A stretch of DNA of 40,667 nucleotides from Candidatus Cryptobacteroides excrementavium (GCA_017695025.1 JADILX010000079.1:1-40667); one strand, 5' to 3'. Numbered from the stretch's first letter, positions 1 to 8,422 are shown. The notes: a model not told the origin generated them from the letters alone. Numbers and translations are program-made.

Positions 1-657
1 ATATATTTCTTCCGTAAAATATTTTATCAGGACAAATAATGGAGTCAAAGACTGCTGACCGCTTGAAGCATTTATCAACTGGATTCTGTTTCCATCCTCT
101 GTCTCAAGAAAATCCATATCGGAATTTTCATCATAAAAATATTTCGCTCCAATATAATCTATCGGAAGGTTATGGTCATATGTATATAATTTTCTAGCCA
201 CATTCCAGTCTGACATAAAATTAAATATATTATTATTTGGCAGATTGACCTGCCCCCAGTCCGATATCATTGATACAATATTACGTTCAGCAGGGATATA
301 TGATATCTTCGGCCGTATATATCCATATTTGTCAATCCATTCAAAATGAGGTAAGTTCTCACTATATAAATATGAAAATCTGACAACATTAGATTCATAT
401 TCAATATACGAATCTTCCCGGAAATACCCTTTCAGTTTATGGAAATTGACAAGATTGTCAAGAAAACTGTTGTCCTTCATAAAGAACTCAAAAGACTGGG
501 CCAAAGAAACAGTCTTTTCAACCCATGTGCAATAGCAGGCTATTTTATTGATAGTACTCTTTCCGGAACTTTGCGGGCCAATTATCAAATTGATTTTATT
601 TAATATAATATCAACTTCTTTTATCGGACCAATATTCTTTATTGATAATCTTGGCAT
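1..657 (-). CDS. AAA-family ATPase, 5' part only (runs off window)
   Basis: This reading frame is open from an ATG at base 657 to the left window edge (219 codons). It is absent from the ORF track because its stop lies outside. The product begins MPRLSIKNIGPIKEVDI and has a P-loop, IIGPQSSGKST, near residues 20-30, as in SMC/OLD/AAA_15-type ATPases whose N-terminus is half of the nucleotide-binding fold. Near the left edge it reads NASSGQQSLTPLF, which resembles the ABC-type signature of the same families; the Walker B part would follow outside. I infer a stand-alone ATPase of the kind found in defence or mobile-element settings, but the exact function is not recognised. Base composition is unlike its neighbours: two 60-base lines counted by eye hold 21 and 16 G/C, against 31 in a line of the next gene. 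This suggests acquired DNA. The ORF at 548..736 on the plus strand is its shadow. Confidence 0.85.
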   Translation of the reverse strand, partial: MPRLSIKNIGPIKEVDIILNKINLIIGPQSSGKSTINKIACYCTWVEKTVSLAQSFEFFMKDNSFLDNLVNFHKLKGYFREDSYIEYESNVVRFSYLYSENLPHFEWIDKYGYIRPKISYIPAERNIVSMISDWGQVNLPNNNIFNFMSDWNVARKLYTYDHNLPIDYIGAKYFYDENSDMDFLETEDGNRIQLINASSGQQSLTPLFVLIKYFTEEIY

Positions 658-806
658 AATCAGTAAATTACAGGTATATTTTCTTATAAAAATGCAAATC
701 TCGCATCTATTTTCGGTTACAATCATACAAAATTAAACAATTTTCAGAAAAATCATCCTGAAAGAAAAATATTAGTCCGGCACGCATCACATTACGAAAT
801 TATTCC

Positions 807-814
807 TAAATTTG
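807..814 (+). promoter_or_regulatory. Possible -7 box upstream of gmd
   Basis: TAAATTTG fits the Bacteroidetes -7 pattern TAnnTTTG and lies 55 bases before the gmd ATG. I found no TTG at the expected distance upstream, so this is only half a promoter. The stretch 658-869 between the divergent ATPase and gmd is AT-rich and otherwise shows nothing I can name. Confidence 0.3.
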
Positions 815-869
815 TCGGTCAAGACTACAGTAACCCCTAAGTTGCTAATTGCAAATATATTACAATTTT

Positions 870-1973
870 ATGAAAACTGCTCTAATTACTGGTATAACAG
901 GACAGGACGGCTCGTTTCTTGCCGAATTCCTGCTGGAAAAAGGCTATGATGTACATGGTACTATCAGGCGTTCATCCGTGGACTACAGAGAAAGAATTGC
1001 GCATCTTGAGGGGAAACCGCATTTCCATCTCCATTATGCAGACCTTGGTGATTCGATGAGCATCATGCAGGTGGTGAGCAAAGTGCGGCCTGATGAAATA
1101 TACAATCTGGCAGCCCAGAGTCATGTCCAGGTGAGTTTCGACTCCCCTGAATTCACTGCCGATGTAGATGCTACCGGTGTACTCCGGGTATTGGAAGCCG
1201 TCAGACTCTGCGGACTTGCCGGGACATGCCGCATATATCAGGCTTCCACATCGGAACTTTACGGGAAGGTAGAAGAAGTGCCGCAAAATGAAAACACCCC
1301 GTTCCATCCATACAGCCCTTATGCAGTGGCAAAATTGTATGGATACTGGATTGTAAAGGAATACCGCGAGGCATACAACATGTTCTGCTGCTCAGGCATA
1401 CTTTTCAATCATGAAAGCGAACGCAGAGGCGAGACGTTTGTGACCAGAAAGATAACACTTGCTGCAGCGCGTATTGCACAGGGAAAGCAGGACAGGCTTT
1501 ATCTTGGCAACCTTTCTTCACTCAGAGACTGGGGATATGCCAAAGACTACGTTGAATGCATGTGGCTTATCCTGCAGCACAGGACTCCAGAAGACTTTGT
1601 CATAGCAACCGGTGTACAGCATTCAGTACGCGAGTTCTGCTACCTTGCATTCAAACATGTTGGCATAGAACTCGAATTCCGTGGTGAAGGGGCAGATGAA
1701 AAAGGGATATGCGTGAGCGGCCCGGAACACCTCATCGGGAAAACTCTTGTTGAAGTCTCACCTGATTTCTACAGGCCGACAGATGTCGTCAATCTGTGGG
1801 GAGACCCGACAAAGGCAAAGGCAGAACTCGGATGGGATCCGTCCAAGACTTCATTCGAACAACTTGTCAAAATCATGGTGGACGCAGACATGGCCAAGGT
1901 GGCTGTAGAAAAAGCCGGAGAACACATCCGCACCAACCTTGCTGAATATCTTGAAAAAGGAATTGTAAAATAG
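870..1973 (+). CDS. gmd: GDP-mannose 4,6-dehydratase
   Basis: Converts GDP-D-mannose to GDP-4-keto-6-deoxy-D-mannose in the cytoplasm, the first step to GDP-L-fucose and related 6-deoxy sugars. It is an extended short-chain dehydrogenase/reductase: NADP-binding GITGQDG at residues 8-14, catalytic Thr in ASTSE (about T127), and YAVAK with Y151 and K155. The [17 protein letters not shown] stretch is typical of the family. At 367 residues it is full length. The ORF track starts at a TTG at 849; the ATG at 870 gives the normal N-terminus [11 protein letters not shown], so I use that. fcl, the next enzyme of the pathway, follows 47 bases downstream on the same strand, so the two are probably co-transcribed. 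Confidence 0.96.
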   Translation: MKTALITGITGQDGSFLAEFLLEKGYDVHGTIRRSSVDYRERIAHLEGKPHFHLHYADLGDSMSIMQVVSKVRPDEIYNLAAQSHVQVSFDSPEFTADVDATGVLRVLEAVRLCGLAGTCRIYQASTSELYGKVEEVPQNENTPFHPYSPYAVAKLYGYWIVKEYREAYNMFCCSGILFNHESERRGETFVTRKITLAAARIAQGKQDRLYLGNLSSLRDWGYAKDYVECMWLILQHRTPEDFVIATGVQHSVREFCYLAFKHVGIELEFRGEGADEKGICVSGPEHLIGKTLVEVSPDFYRPTDVVNLWGDPTKAKAELGWDPSKTSFEQLVKIMVDADMAKVAVEKAGEHIRTNLAEYLEKGIVK

Positions 1974-1978
1974 ACACT

Positions 1979-2003
1979 GGACGCCGGCCTGCTGCCGGCG
2001 TTC
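1979..2003 (+). other. Intercistronic hairpin between gmd and fcl
   Basis: ACGCCGGC, a 5-base loop CTGCT and GCCGGCGT form a perfect 8-bp GC-rich stem, extended by a G-T and a G-C pair. No T-run follows, so it is not a typical intrinsic terminator. It may stabilise the upstream message, attenuate fcl, or do nothing. Confidence 0.55.
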
Positions 2004-2020
2004 AACAAATAATAAACATC

Positions 2021-3226
2021 ATGCTCGACAAAAATGCGAAGATATATGTTGCCGGACACCACGGGCTGGTGGGGTCGGCCATCTGGAACAACCTCCTGCA
2101 GAGGGGGTATACCAACCTTGCGGGGCGCAGCCACAGGGAACTTGACCTGCTTGACGGGGTGGCTGTCAGGGAGTTTTTCGACAGGGAGCAGCCTGATGCT
2201 GTGGTGCTTGCAGCAGCGCATGTCGGAGGCATAATGGCCAACCTGCAGTACAGGGCCGACTTCATATGGCAGAATCTCCAGATACAGCAGAATGTCATCG
2301 GGGAGAGTTTCCGGCACGGGGTGCAGAAACTGCTTTTTCTCGGGAGCACATGCATCTATCCACGCGAGGCGCCGCAGCCGATGACCGAGGACTGCCTGCT
2401 CACATCCCCTCTCGAATATACAAACGAACCGTATGCCATCGCCAAGATTGCAGGGCTGAAGATGTGCGAGAGTTTCAATATCCAGTACGGGACCAATTAT
2501 ATTGCCGTGATGCCGACCAACCTTTACGGCCCGAACGACAATTTCCATCTCGAGAACAGCCATGTGCTTCCTGCCATGATACGCAAGATACACCTTGCCA
2601 GATGTCTTAACGAAGGCGACTGGGATGCCGTCAGGAAAGACATTTCTCTGCGGCCTGTGACCATATCCGCAGAGGCCGCCGGGAAGACATCAGAGGAAGC
2701 AGCGGCCTCGTTCACCAGCAAAGGGATGGAGGCCAGGGCCGGGAAGTTTATCGTGGACGGGACATCGTCAGAGGCGGACATACTCAATGCACTTGCCCAT
2801 TACGGGATAACACCTGATGCTGTGACACTCTGGGGCACAGGAAAGCCGATGAGGGAGTTTCTCTGGAGCGAAGAAATGGCGGATGCCTCCGTGCATGTCC
2901 TTCTCAATGTGGACTTCCGGGACACCTATGACACCGCTGCCAAAAATGCCGACGGCATCACAGAGATACGCAACTGCCACATCAATGTGGGCACCGGTAA
3001 AGAAATCAGCATCCGGGATGCCGCTGAGAAGATCATCAGGGAAATAGGATTCAGGGGAGAACTCCGCTGGGATGCATCCAAGCCCGATGGCACCATCCGC
3101 AAACTTACTGATGTGACAAAACTGCACCGGCTCGGCTGGCATCACAGGATAGAGATCGATGAAGGTATCCACCGCCTGTACCAGTGGTATCTCAAGGGCA
3201 TCTGCATCAACCACCAGACAGTCTAA
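2021..3226 (+). CDS. fcl: GDP-L-fucose synthase with long internal insertion
   Basis: NADPH-dependent 3,5-epimerase/4-reductase that turns the product of Gmd into GDP-L-fucose. The N-terminus carries the nucleotide-binding glycine motif GHHGLVGSA (about 12-20), the catalytic Ser/Thr is in GSTCIYP (about 108-114), and YAIAK supplies Y138 and K142. GTGKPMREFLW near residues 272-282 is the usual C-terminal family motif. At 401 residues it is much longer than the roughly 310-320 of the E. coli type. The excess is a stretch of about 70 residues (about 196-266) between HLARC and VTLWGTG, rich in Ala, Ser and Glu. From memory, Bacteroides homologues have a shorter insertion in the same place. The reading frame is intact and the catalytic residues are kept, so I expect an active enzyme. 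Confidence 0.94.
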   Translation: MLDKNAKIYVAGHHGLVGSAIWNNLLQRGYTNLAGRSHRELDLLDGVAVREFFDREQPDAVVLAAAHVGGIMANLQYRADFIWQNLQIQQNVIGESFRHGVQKLLFLGSTCIYPREAPQPMTEDCLLTSPLEYTNEPYAIAKIAGLKMCESFNIQYGTNYIAVMPTNLYGPNDNFHLENSHVLPAMIRKIHLARCLNEGDWDAVRKDISLRPVTISAEAAGKTSEEAAASFTSKGMEARAGKFIVDGTSSEADILNALAHYGITPDAVTLWGTGKPMREFLWSEEMADASVHVLLNVDFRDTYDTAAKNADGITEIRNCHINVGTGKEISIRDAAEKIIREIGFRGELRWDASKPDGTIRKLTDVTKLHRLGWHHRIEIDEGIHRLYQWYLKGICINHQTV

Positions 3227-3280
3227 AAGCAATTTTTTCTCTTTGAGAATTGAATATAGCCGGACAATGGGAAAGAGTCT

Positions 3281-4471
3281 TCAGCGCCATCCGGTGCCGG
3301 AAAAGGCCCGTTTCAGGCGCCAGAAAAGACGTCTGGGCAGAGACGGGTGCAGGGCTTCATCCATCAGCCTGAACAGGTCTTTCTTCCCGCGTGCAAAGCC
3401 ACGGAAAAAATATGGACGCATGTACGGGACTCTCACATTCTCAGAAAAGCCGGCATTGAATTTTCTTGCATCGTCCAGACTTGTGCCTGCGCAACGGATG
3501 CCTGGCGCTGAAGACGCTGCTGACAGAAAGAGCCTTATCCCTTTTTCTGAATTGATGATGACAAGACTCGTCCCCTTGTCATCATAAAACTCCGGCATGA
3601 GCCTGTCTGCGCCCCAATAGTCTGCAATGGAAATGTCGCTTCCGGAACGGCCGTTTTTCGCCCGGCAGGCATAACAGCTCGGGCGAAGCGCTATATCGGA
3701 AAGGAACAGCCTCATATACCTGTTCTTTGCATGCCTTTCGTCAAGAATATTCTCCCCGCCTGACGAGCCTATCACCACATGATAGTCTTTCCAGCCGGAG
3801 GACTTGTCCCGGAAGCAGACCTTCAGCCCACTGTCAAGAGCCTGCGTAGCCCCGCCAGTTTTTCCCCCTAGTACTTCCGACAGATATGCCCGCCATACAC
3901 CCGGCCCGGGAACTCCGTGACATACTGTCTCCACAGTGTAAAGCAGAGGATATTCCCTGCCGAGGAACAGCCTTAGCGCCTTTATCTGGCAAGGTGTCCC
4001 GCTGAACAGCACCGGTCTCCCCTCTTTCAGATACTGCGCAGTCTGTCCAAACGTATTCTCAGTCCTGCTCTGGACATATTTGCTACCCCTCAGACGCCCT
4101 AGTTCCGCCACAGAGGAGACAAATTCGTGATGCACTTCACACCTGCCGTCAAAAGCGGCACCGGCCACAACTCCCCCATCCGCAATCACTTTCACCGCCA
4201 GTGCAGTAAAGACACCTCCGGATGAACTGCCGTCCCTTATGTCGGTATCCTGATTGATGGCGGCAAGTACGTCAAGTGGATTTTCCCTGCCAGTGTCAGA
4301 GAGCATGGGACATGTCTTTTCGCACAGGCCGCAATCTATGCAGGCCGGAACATCTGTCTGCGGATAGAGAAAGCCTTCAGCATCCTCTTTCATCGTGATG
4401 CATTGCCGTGGACATATCTGTGCGCATGCACCGCAGCCACAGCATTCTTCAGGGGAGGCAATCCGTATCAT
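3281..4471 (-). CDS. FrhB/FdhB-like iron-sulfur protein of a polysaccharide locus
   Basis: Member of the coenzyme F420 hydrogenase/dehydrogenase beta-subunit family (FrhB_FdhB N and C domains), 396 residues. The N-terminus holds two ferredoxin-type clusters, CCGCGACAQICP and CIDCGLCEKTCP (about residues 11-55). Then come family landmarks: DGSSSGGVFTAL, FSGTPCQIKAL, ETVCHGVPG, and near the C-terminus CYACRAKNGRSGSDISIADYWG. Bacteroidales do not use F420 as methanogens do, and such proteins recur beside polysaccharide pyruvyl transferases in capsule and exopolysaccharide clusters. A redox step on a glycan or lipid-linked precursor is likely, but the substrate is unknown. Its ATG overlaps the stop of the pyruvyl transferase gene by four bases (ATGA), indicating translational coupling. 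It converges with fcl across a 54-base gap with no strong terminator. Confidence 0.87.
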   Translation of the reverse strand: MIRIASPEECCGCGACAQICPRQCITMKEDAEGFLYPQTDVPACIDCGLCEKTCPMLSDTGRENPLDVLAAINQDTDIRDGSSSGGVFTALAVKVIADGGVVAGAAFDGRCEVHHEFVSSVAELGRLRGSKYVQSRTENTFGQTAQYLKEGRPVLFSGTPCQIKALRLFLGREYPLLYTVETVCHGVPGPGVWRAYLSEVLGGKTGGATQALDSGLKVCFRDKSSGWKDYHVVIGSSGGENILDERHAKNRYMRLFLSDIALRPSCYACRAKNGRSGSDISIADYWGADRLMPEFYDDKGTSLVIINSEKGIRLFLSAASSAPGIRCAGTSLDDARKFNAGFSENVRVPYMRPYFFRGFARGKKDLFRLMDEALHPSLPRRLFWRLKRAFSGTGWR

Positions 4472-5601
4472 ACACCTGGATGTTTCAGGTTATTCTCAAG
4501 AAATGCGAGTGACTTGCCCCGGAGAGTCTCGAGCCGCCGGTATACCTTGTCATAGTCGATGTCTGCGTCACTGAAACTGTCCTCGGGAGAAAGCACCAGC
4601 CTGTCTGCCAGACCAAACATGCCGAGCAGAGAGCGGAACCTTGACATGCCACGTTTCGGATTGCCGATAGCGACAAACGGCTTGCGGAAAAGTATGGAGA
4701 AAATGCAGGCATGGAACGAATCCGTCACGACATATTCGGCGTCACGGAATGATCTCAGCCACTGTTCAACCGGAGGCTGGACACGGGTCTCCAAAGGCGC
4801 TGCACGGTTCTCAGCCCTGCCGTTGGCAGCAAATGGCACAAGAGACTTCTCTTTTGCAAGCCTGTCGACAAACGATGCTTTTTCTGGAGATTCATCAAGG
4901 ATATAGCACATCAGGCTGCCCTGACAATCCATAGTGCCCCCCCCGTTTTCGATCAGTTCCGTATAGTCACCTGCCGAAAGCAGCATCGTGGGGTCGAGCA
5001 CATGCTGCGCCTCTGCATGCAGATATTTCCTGCACAATCCCACACCGCTGTCTTCCCTGACAGACACGGCGTCAAACCTGCCGAGAAGTTCCGCACAGTC
5101 GCTTGTCTGCTCTGGTGTAAATTCCCATTCATCTGTCCCGAAAGACGCGGCATAGGCAATCCTTTTCACGTCCCAGTCCTTCGCAAAACGGAGGAACGCA
5201 TCCCTGATGTCCCCTTTGAAATACCTCGGGCGCCACACCTGGTCGCTTCCCACTACAATGGCACCGTACCCGTCATTCCGGAGAGTGCCGGCATCCTGAA
5301 GCAGCACCCGGTGTATGTATCTGTCTACAAATTGTCTGGTATACTTTTGTATTACTTTGTCATCCATGTTGTATTTGCGCTCCCGCATGATGACTGTCCT
5401 GGGTCTCCACAATTTCTTTATGGCACGGGACGGATATTTGTATATTGCCTTCCACCATGGCAGGCAATGGACGATGTACGGGTCGATATCCAGCGACACC
5501 GGTTCATGTCCCATCCGGCGAAGGACTGTCTGCAGTGCGTAGGACTGGAGGATGCCCCCGTAATTGGAATGTAGGGGCAATGAGATGATGGCTGTCTTCA
5601 C
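4468..5601 (-). CDS. Polysaccharide pyruvyl transferase family protein
   Basis: The 377-residue product starts MKTAIISLPLHSNYGGILQSYALQ, the usual N-terminal motif of the polysaccharide pyruvyl transferase family (PF04230). It also has VVGSDQVWRP mid-protein and VTDSFHACIFSILFRKPFVAIGN near residues 290-315. These enzymes add a pyruvate ketal from phosphoenolpyruvate to sugars of capsule or exopolysaccharide; some relatives have other roles, so the acceptor cannot be named. It is first in a two-gene minus-strand operon with the FrhB-like gene (4-base overlap). A promoter-like element lies about 50 bases upstream, back to back with the one for hydE. Confidence 0.88.
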   Translation of the reverse strand: MKTAIISLPLHSNYGGILQSYALQTVLRRMGHEPVSLDIDPYIVHCLPWWKAIYKYPSRAIKKLWRPRTVIMRERKYNMDDKVIQKYTRQFVDRYIHRVLLQDAGTLRNDGYGAIVVGSDQVWRPRYFKGDIRDAFLRFAKDWDVKRIAYAASFGTDEWEFTPEQTSDCAELLGRFDAVSVREDSGVGLCRKYLHAEAQHVLDPTMLLSAGDYTELIENGGGTMDCQGSLMCYILDESPEKASFVDRLAKEKSLVPFAANGRAENRAAPLETRVQPPVEQWLRSFRDAEYVVTDSFHACIFSILFRKPFVAIGNPKRGMSRFRSLLGMFGLADRLVLSPEDSFSDADIDYDKVYRRLETLRGKSLAFLENNLKHPGV

Positions 5602-5650
5602 TCAGGTCTTGTTTTATAAGTCAATGGTTGATGTACAAATCAATAGATGG

Positions 5651-5682
5651 CAAAGATAACAAACTCATGAAAAATTCACGAA
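5651..5682 (-). promoter_or_regulatory. Predicted promoter of the pyruvyl transferase operon
   Basis: On the minus strand the -7 box is TATCTTTG (perfect TAnnTTTG) at 5651-5658. Exactly 20 bases further upstream is TTCG at 5679-5682, one mismatch from TTTG. The predicted transcript start would leave an untranslated leader of about 45 bases. Confidence 0.55.
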
Positions 5683-5700
5683 CTTTTTCTTCTTCCGCAG

Positions 5701-5731
5701 TTGACATCATGGAAATATAGGTCTATTTTTG
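5701..5731 (+). promoter_or_regulatory. Predicted hydE promoter giving a leaderless transcript
   Basis: TTG at 5701-5703, 20 bases, then TATTTTTG at 5724-5731: an exact match to the Bacteroidetes -33/-7 pattern. The hydE ATG begins only five bases after the -7 box, so transcription should start at or within a base or two of the ATG. The TTG that opens the ORF-track entry at 5701 is this -33 element, not a start codon. Confidence 0.7.
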
Positions 5732-5736
5732 CACAC

Positions 5737-6855
5737 ATGACTGTACAGAAAGACACATCTGGGCTGTACCGGCTCATAGACAGGCTCTACTCGGACAGGA
5801 GGCTGGAGCCGGACGGGTACCGGGCTCTGCTCGTTTGCGATGACCATAAAGTGGCCGGCAGACTCCATGAGGCCGCCCGAGAAGAGACCCTGAAAAGATT
5901 CGGGACGGGAATCTATATACGGGGTCTTATAGAGTTTTCCAGCATCTGCCGCAATGACTGCCTGTACTGCGGCATCAGGAGAAGCAACAGAAAAGCGGAA
6001 CGGTATTGCCTGTCAAAAGAAGACATACTCGAATGCTGCAGACAGGGCTACCGGCTCGGATTCCGGACATTCGTGCTTCAGGGAGGAGAACTTCCGGACA
6101 CTTCCGACATGCTGATTGAGGACATATGCTCGGCCATCACATCAGAGTTCCCGGACTGTGCCCTTACCCTGTCTCTCGGGGAACGCCGTGATGAGACCTA
6201 TGTCAGGCTGTTCAAGGCCGGGGCCACAAGATACCTGCTCAGGCACGAGACCCGCAATCCGGTGCATTATTCCCTGTTGCACCCCAAAGAAATGTCGCTC
6301 GAGCACCGGCTGCACTGCCTTGATGTGCTCAAGCGCACAGGATACCAGACTGGGACAGGCATCATGGTAGGCAGCCCGTTCCAGACCTATGACAACATCG
6401 TGGAGGATATCCTATACATCGGAGACCTGAAACCGGAAATGATCGGGCTTGGGCCTTTCATCCCCCACAGAGACACTCCGTTCAGGAATTACCGTACCGG
6501 ACTGGTCGACAGCCTTCCCGCCGATATCGTGGGACTGACAGCCAGACTCATATCCATCTTCCGGCTCATGCTTCCGGACGCCCTTATACCGGCAACTACG
6601 GCACTTGCCACCATTGCGCCCGGAGACAAGAACGGGACGACCCCCGGAGGCAGGGAAACAGGTATCATGGCCGGTGCCAACGTCGTAATGCCCAACCTCT
6701 CCCCGTCAAGAGTCAGACAAGGATATTCTCTCTATGACGGCAAGGCTTCATCCGGGGCAGAGGCCGCTGAAGGCATCGGAGAACTTGAAAAGAGGCTTGA
6801 AAAGATAGGCCGCCACATCGAGATATCCCGCGGCGACTTCCTCCACAGAGAGTAA
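5737..6855 (+). CDS. hydE: [FeFe]-hydrogenase maturase HydE (radical SAM)
   Basis: Radical S-adenosylmethionine enzyme that, with HydG and HydF, builds the 2Fe subcluster of [FeFe] hydrogenase in the cytoplasm. The 4Fe-4S/SAM motif CRNDCLYCGIR places C71, C75 and C78 in the CxxxCxxC pattern, followed by RSNRKAERY as in HydE. The end of the protein has the family block TPGGRETGIMAGANVVMPNLSP. The length of 372 residues is close to the usual 350-ish. I start at the ATG at 5737 because the upstream extension from 5701 (TSWKYRSIFAH) overlaps a promoter, and the only later alternative, a GTG at codon 39, would cut into the domain. HydG, HydF and the hydrogenase are not in this window, and the neighbours are unrelated, so hydE stands alone here. 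Confidence 0.93.
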   Translation: MTVQKDTSGLYRLIDRLYSDRRLEPDGYRALLVCDDHKVAGRLHEAAREETLKRFGTGIYIRGLIEFSSICRNDCLYCGIRRSNRKAERYCLSKEDILECCRQGYRLGFRTFVLQGGELPDTSDMLIEDICSAITSEFPDCALTLSLGERRDETYVRLFKAGATRYLLRHETRNPVHYSLLHPKEMSLEHRLHCLDVLKRTGYQTGTGIMVGSPFQTYDNIVEDILYIGDLKPEMIGLGPFIPHRDTPFRNYRTGLVDSLPADIVGLTARLISIFRLMLPDALIPATTALATIAPGDKNGTTPGGRETGIMAGANVVMPNLSPSRVRQGYSLYDGKASSGAEAAEGIGELEKRLEKIGRHIEISRGDFLHRE

Positions 6856-6921
6856 CAATATCTTCACAATCCCGAAACTATTTCTAAGCGATATTGTAAT
6901 TACAGAATAATTTCAGCAGTG

Positions 6922-6929
6922 TACTTTTG
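6922..6929 (+). promoter_or_regulatory. Possible -7 box of the porin gene
   Basis: TACTTTTG matches TAnnTTTG, 28 bases before the porin ATG. The nearest upstream TTG is 25 bases away instead of 20, so the -33 part is weak. This could mean activator-dependent transcription. Confidence 0.45.
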
Positions 6930-6957
6930 CGTCCGGTTATAAAACGGGAATACTGAC

Positions 6958-8325
6958 ATGCACTGCAAATTGATTTCAGCAGCCGCCATACTGACACTTC
7001 TATGTACGGCAGGATATGCTGCAGAAAAGAAAGCAATCCGGGATAACGGGAAAGAACTGTCGGCCAGAGCCTATTTCAAAGACGGCAAATTCAACGTCGG
7101 CACACGTGACGGGAACTTCAGGCTGTGGTTCGACAACAGAATCTATACTGACGCATCATTCTACATCCCGACAGAATCAGTCGCAGGGCTCACATCAAAA
7201 GTAAATAAGGATCTGGAAGAAGATGACGGGGTATTCCGTTTCAGCAACGGAGTGAGTGTCAGGAGGGCAAGGTTTGCGATAAAGGCTGAACTCTACGAAA
7301 AATGGTTTGCGGAATTTGACCTCGACTTCGCCTATAATGAAGTGGAAATCAAGGATATGTATCTCGGCTATAAATTCAATGACAGGCTTTCTGTACAGGC
7401 AGGACATTTCAAGGAGCCGATGAGCATTGAAAGGGTGACCAGTTCCAGATATATCATGGCAAATGAACGGCCGATGGCAGTGGAGGCTCTCGCAGGCGGC
7501 CGCAGACTCGGTGTCGCAGCGACATGGTGGGGCAGATGGTGGTGGATATCAGGCGGAGTCTTCGGGCAGCAGGTGGATCTCATCCACAAGGAAAGGAACA
7601 GAGGAAGTGACGGATACGGGTTCACCGGGAGAGCCGCCGTCCCGATAATCAATAATGACAACATGACGCTGCACATCGGTGGCTATGCCAGTTGGCGCCG
7701 TCCGGATGCCGGAGGGGAGGAAGACCGTCTGGTCCTTTTCCGTACTTTCCCGGAGAGCCGGACCGACAGAAGAAGATTTGTACAGGCTGAAGTGCCGAAT
7801 GTCAACCACTACACTACATGCGGGGTAGAAGTAGCCTTCAGATGGAACAAACTGCTCACCTATGGAGAATATATCTTTACCGGTATCAACAGGTACAAAT
7901 ACAACGGGGACGTGCAGCAGCAACTTAAAAACGCAGAATTTGCAGGCTGGTACGCAACGGCATCATGGATGATTCTCGGACAGCAGAGACGCTATGCACA
8001 GGAAGACGCTGAATTCGGAGGAGTCAAGGTGGACAGGAAGGGAGGCAGCCTGGAACTTAGTACAAGAGTCAGCCATCTCAACCTTAACGATTTCCACGAC
8101 ATGTCAGCGCCGATTACCGGAGGAATGGCATACTCATACAGCGCCTGCCTCAACTGGTATCCAGTAAGCAATATCCTCATCGGACTCAACTACCTGTTTA
8201 TGGACAATGACAAATATGCAGATTCCAAAGGACAGATTACTGCAGACGGCAAGGCACTTAATATAGCAAGACCAGAAGGGATAGACTTCCATGTGCTCCA
8301 ACTGAGGGTAATGGTCTCATTCTGA
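6958..8325 (+). CDS. OprO/OprP-family (phosphate-selective) porin
   Basis: Outer-membrane beta-barrel of 455 residues with a signal peptide (MHCKLISAAAILTLLCTAGYAA, cut near residue 22). The body alternates short amphipathic strands and ends in a terminal aromatic strand, LQLRVMVSF. The segments FSNGVSVRRARFAIKAELYEKWFAEFDLDF and VQAGHFKEPMSIE are typical of the Porin_O_P family, whose Pseudomonas founders carry phosphate and polyphosphate. In Bacteroidetes the selectivity is mostly untested, so phosphate uptake is a family inference. A very Trp-rich run, ATWWGRWWWISGGVF, sits near residues 184-200. A lamin-tail lipoprotein and a secreted metallophosphoesterase follow on the same strand, which would fit release and uptake of phosphate. 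Confidence 0.85.
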   Translation: MHCKLISAAAILTLLCTAGYAAEKKAIRDNGKELSARAYFKDGKFNVGTRDGNFRLWFDNRIYTDASFYIPTESVAGLTSKVNKDLEEDDGVFRFSNGVSVRRARFAIKAELYEKWFAEFDLDFAYNEVEIKDMYLGYKFNDRLSVQAGHFKEPMSIERVTSSRYIMANERPMAVEALAGGRRLGVAATWWGRWWWISGGVFGQQVDLIHKERNRGSDGYGFTGRAAVPIINNDNMTLHIGGYASWRRPDAGGEEDRLVLFRTFPESRTDRRRFVQAEVPNVNHYTTCGVEVAFRWNKLLTYGEYIFTGINRYKYNGDVQQQLKNAEFAGWYATASWMILGQQRRYAQEDAEFGGVKVDRKGGSLELSTRVSHLNLNDFHDMSAPITGGMAYSYSACLNWYPVSNILIGLNYLFMDNDKYADSKGQITADGKALNIARPEGIDFHVLQLRVMVSF

Positions 8326-8422
8326 TTCTGGATAATATTTCCGTCGCAGTATATCGGCAAGATTCAGTACACCTGCGGCAACGGATATCATGAATTATCA
8401 CAAAATACAATATTACACAATC

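Noticed and set aside
548-736. 62-residue plus-strand ORF at the left edge
   Set aside because: Most of it lies antisense to the ATPase gene whose P-loop is clear on the minus strand. No motif or ribosome site supports it.
1769-2593. 274-residue minus-strand ORF across gmd and fcl
   Set aside because: Antisense to two well-recognised enzymes, and its translation shows no family motif.
3227-3280. Terminator between fcl and the FrhB-like gene
   Set aside because: There is a run of T but no convincing stem in front of it.
5002-5574. 190-residue plus-strand ORF within the pyruvyl transferase gene
   Set aside because: Antisense shadow; the minus strand carries the GSDQVW and TDSFHA motifs.
6894-6929. 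Full -33/-7 promoter for the porin gene
   Set aside because: The only nearby TTG is 25 bases from the -7 box, against 20 in the other cases, so only the -7 box was listed.
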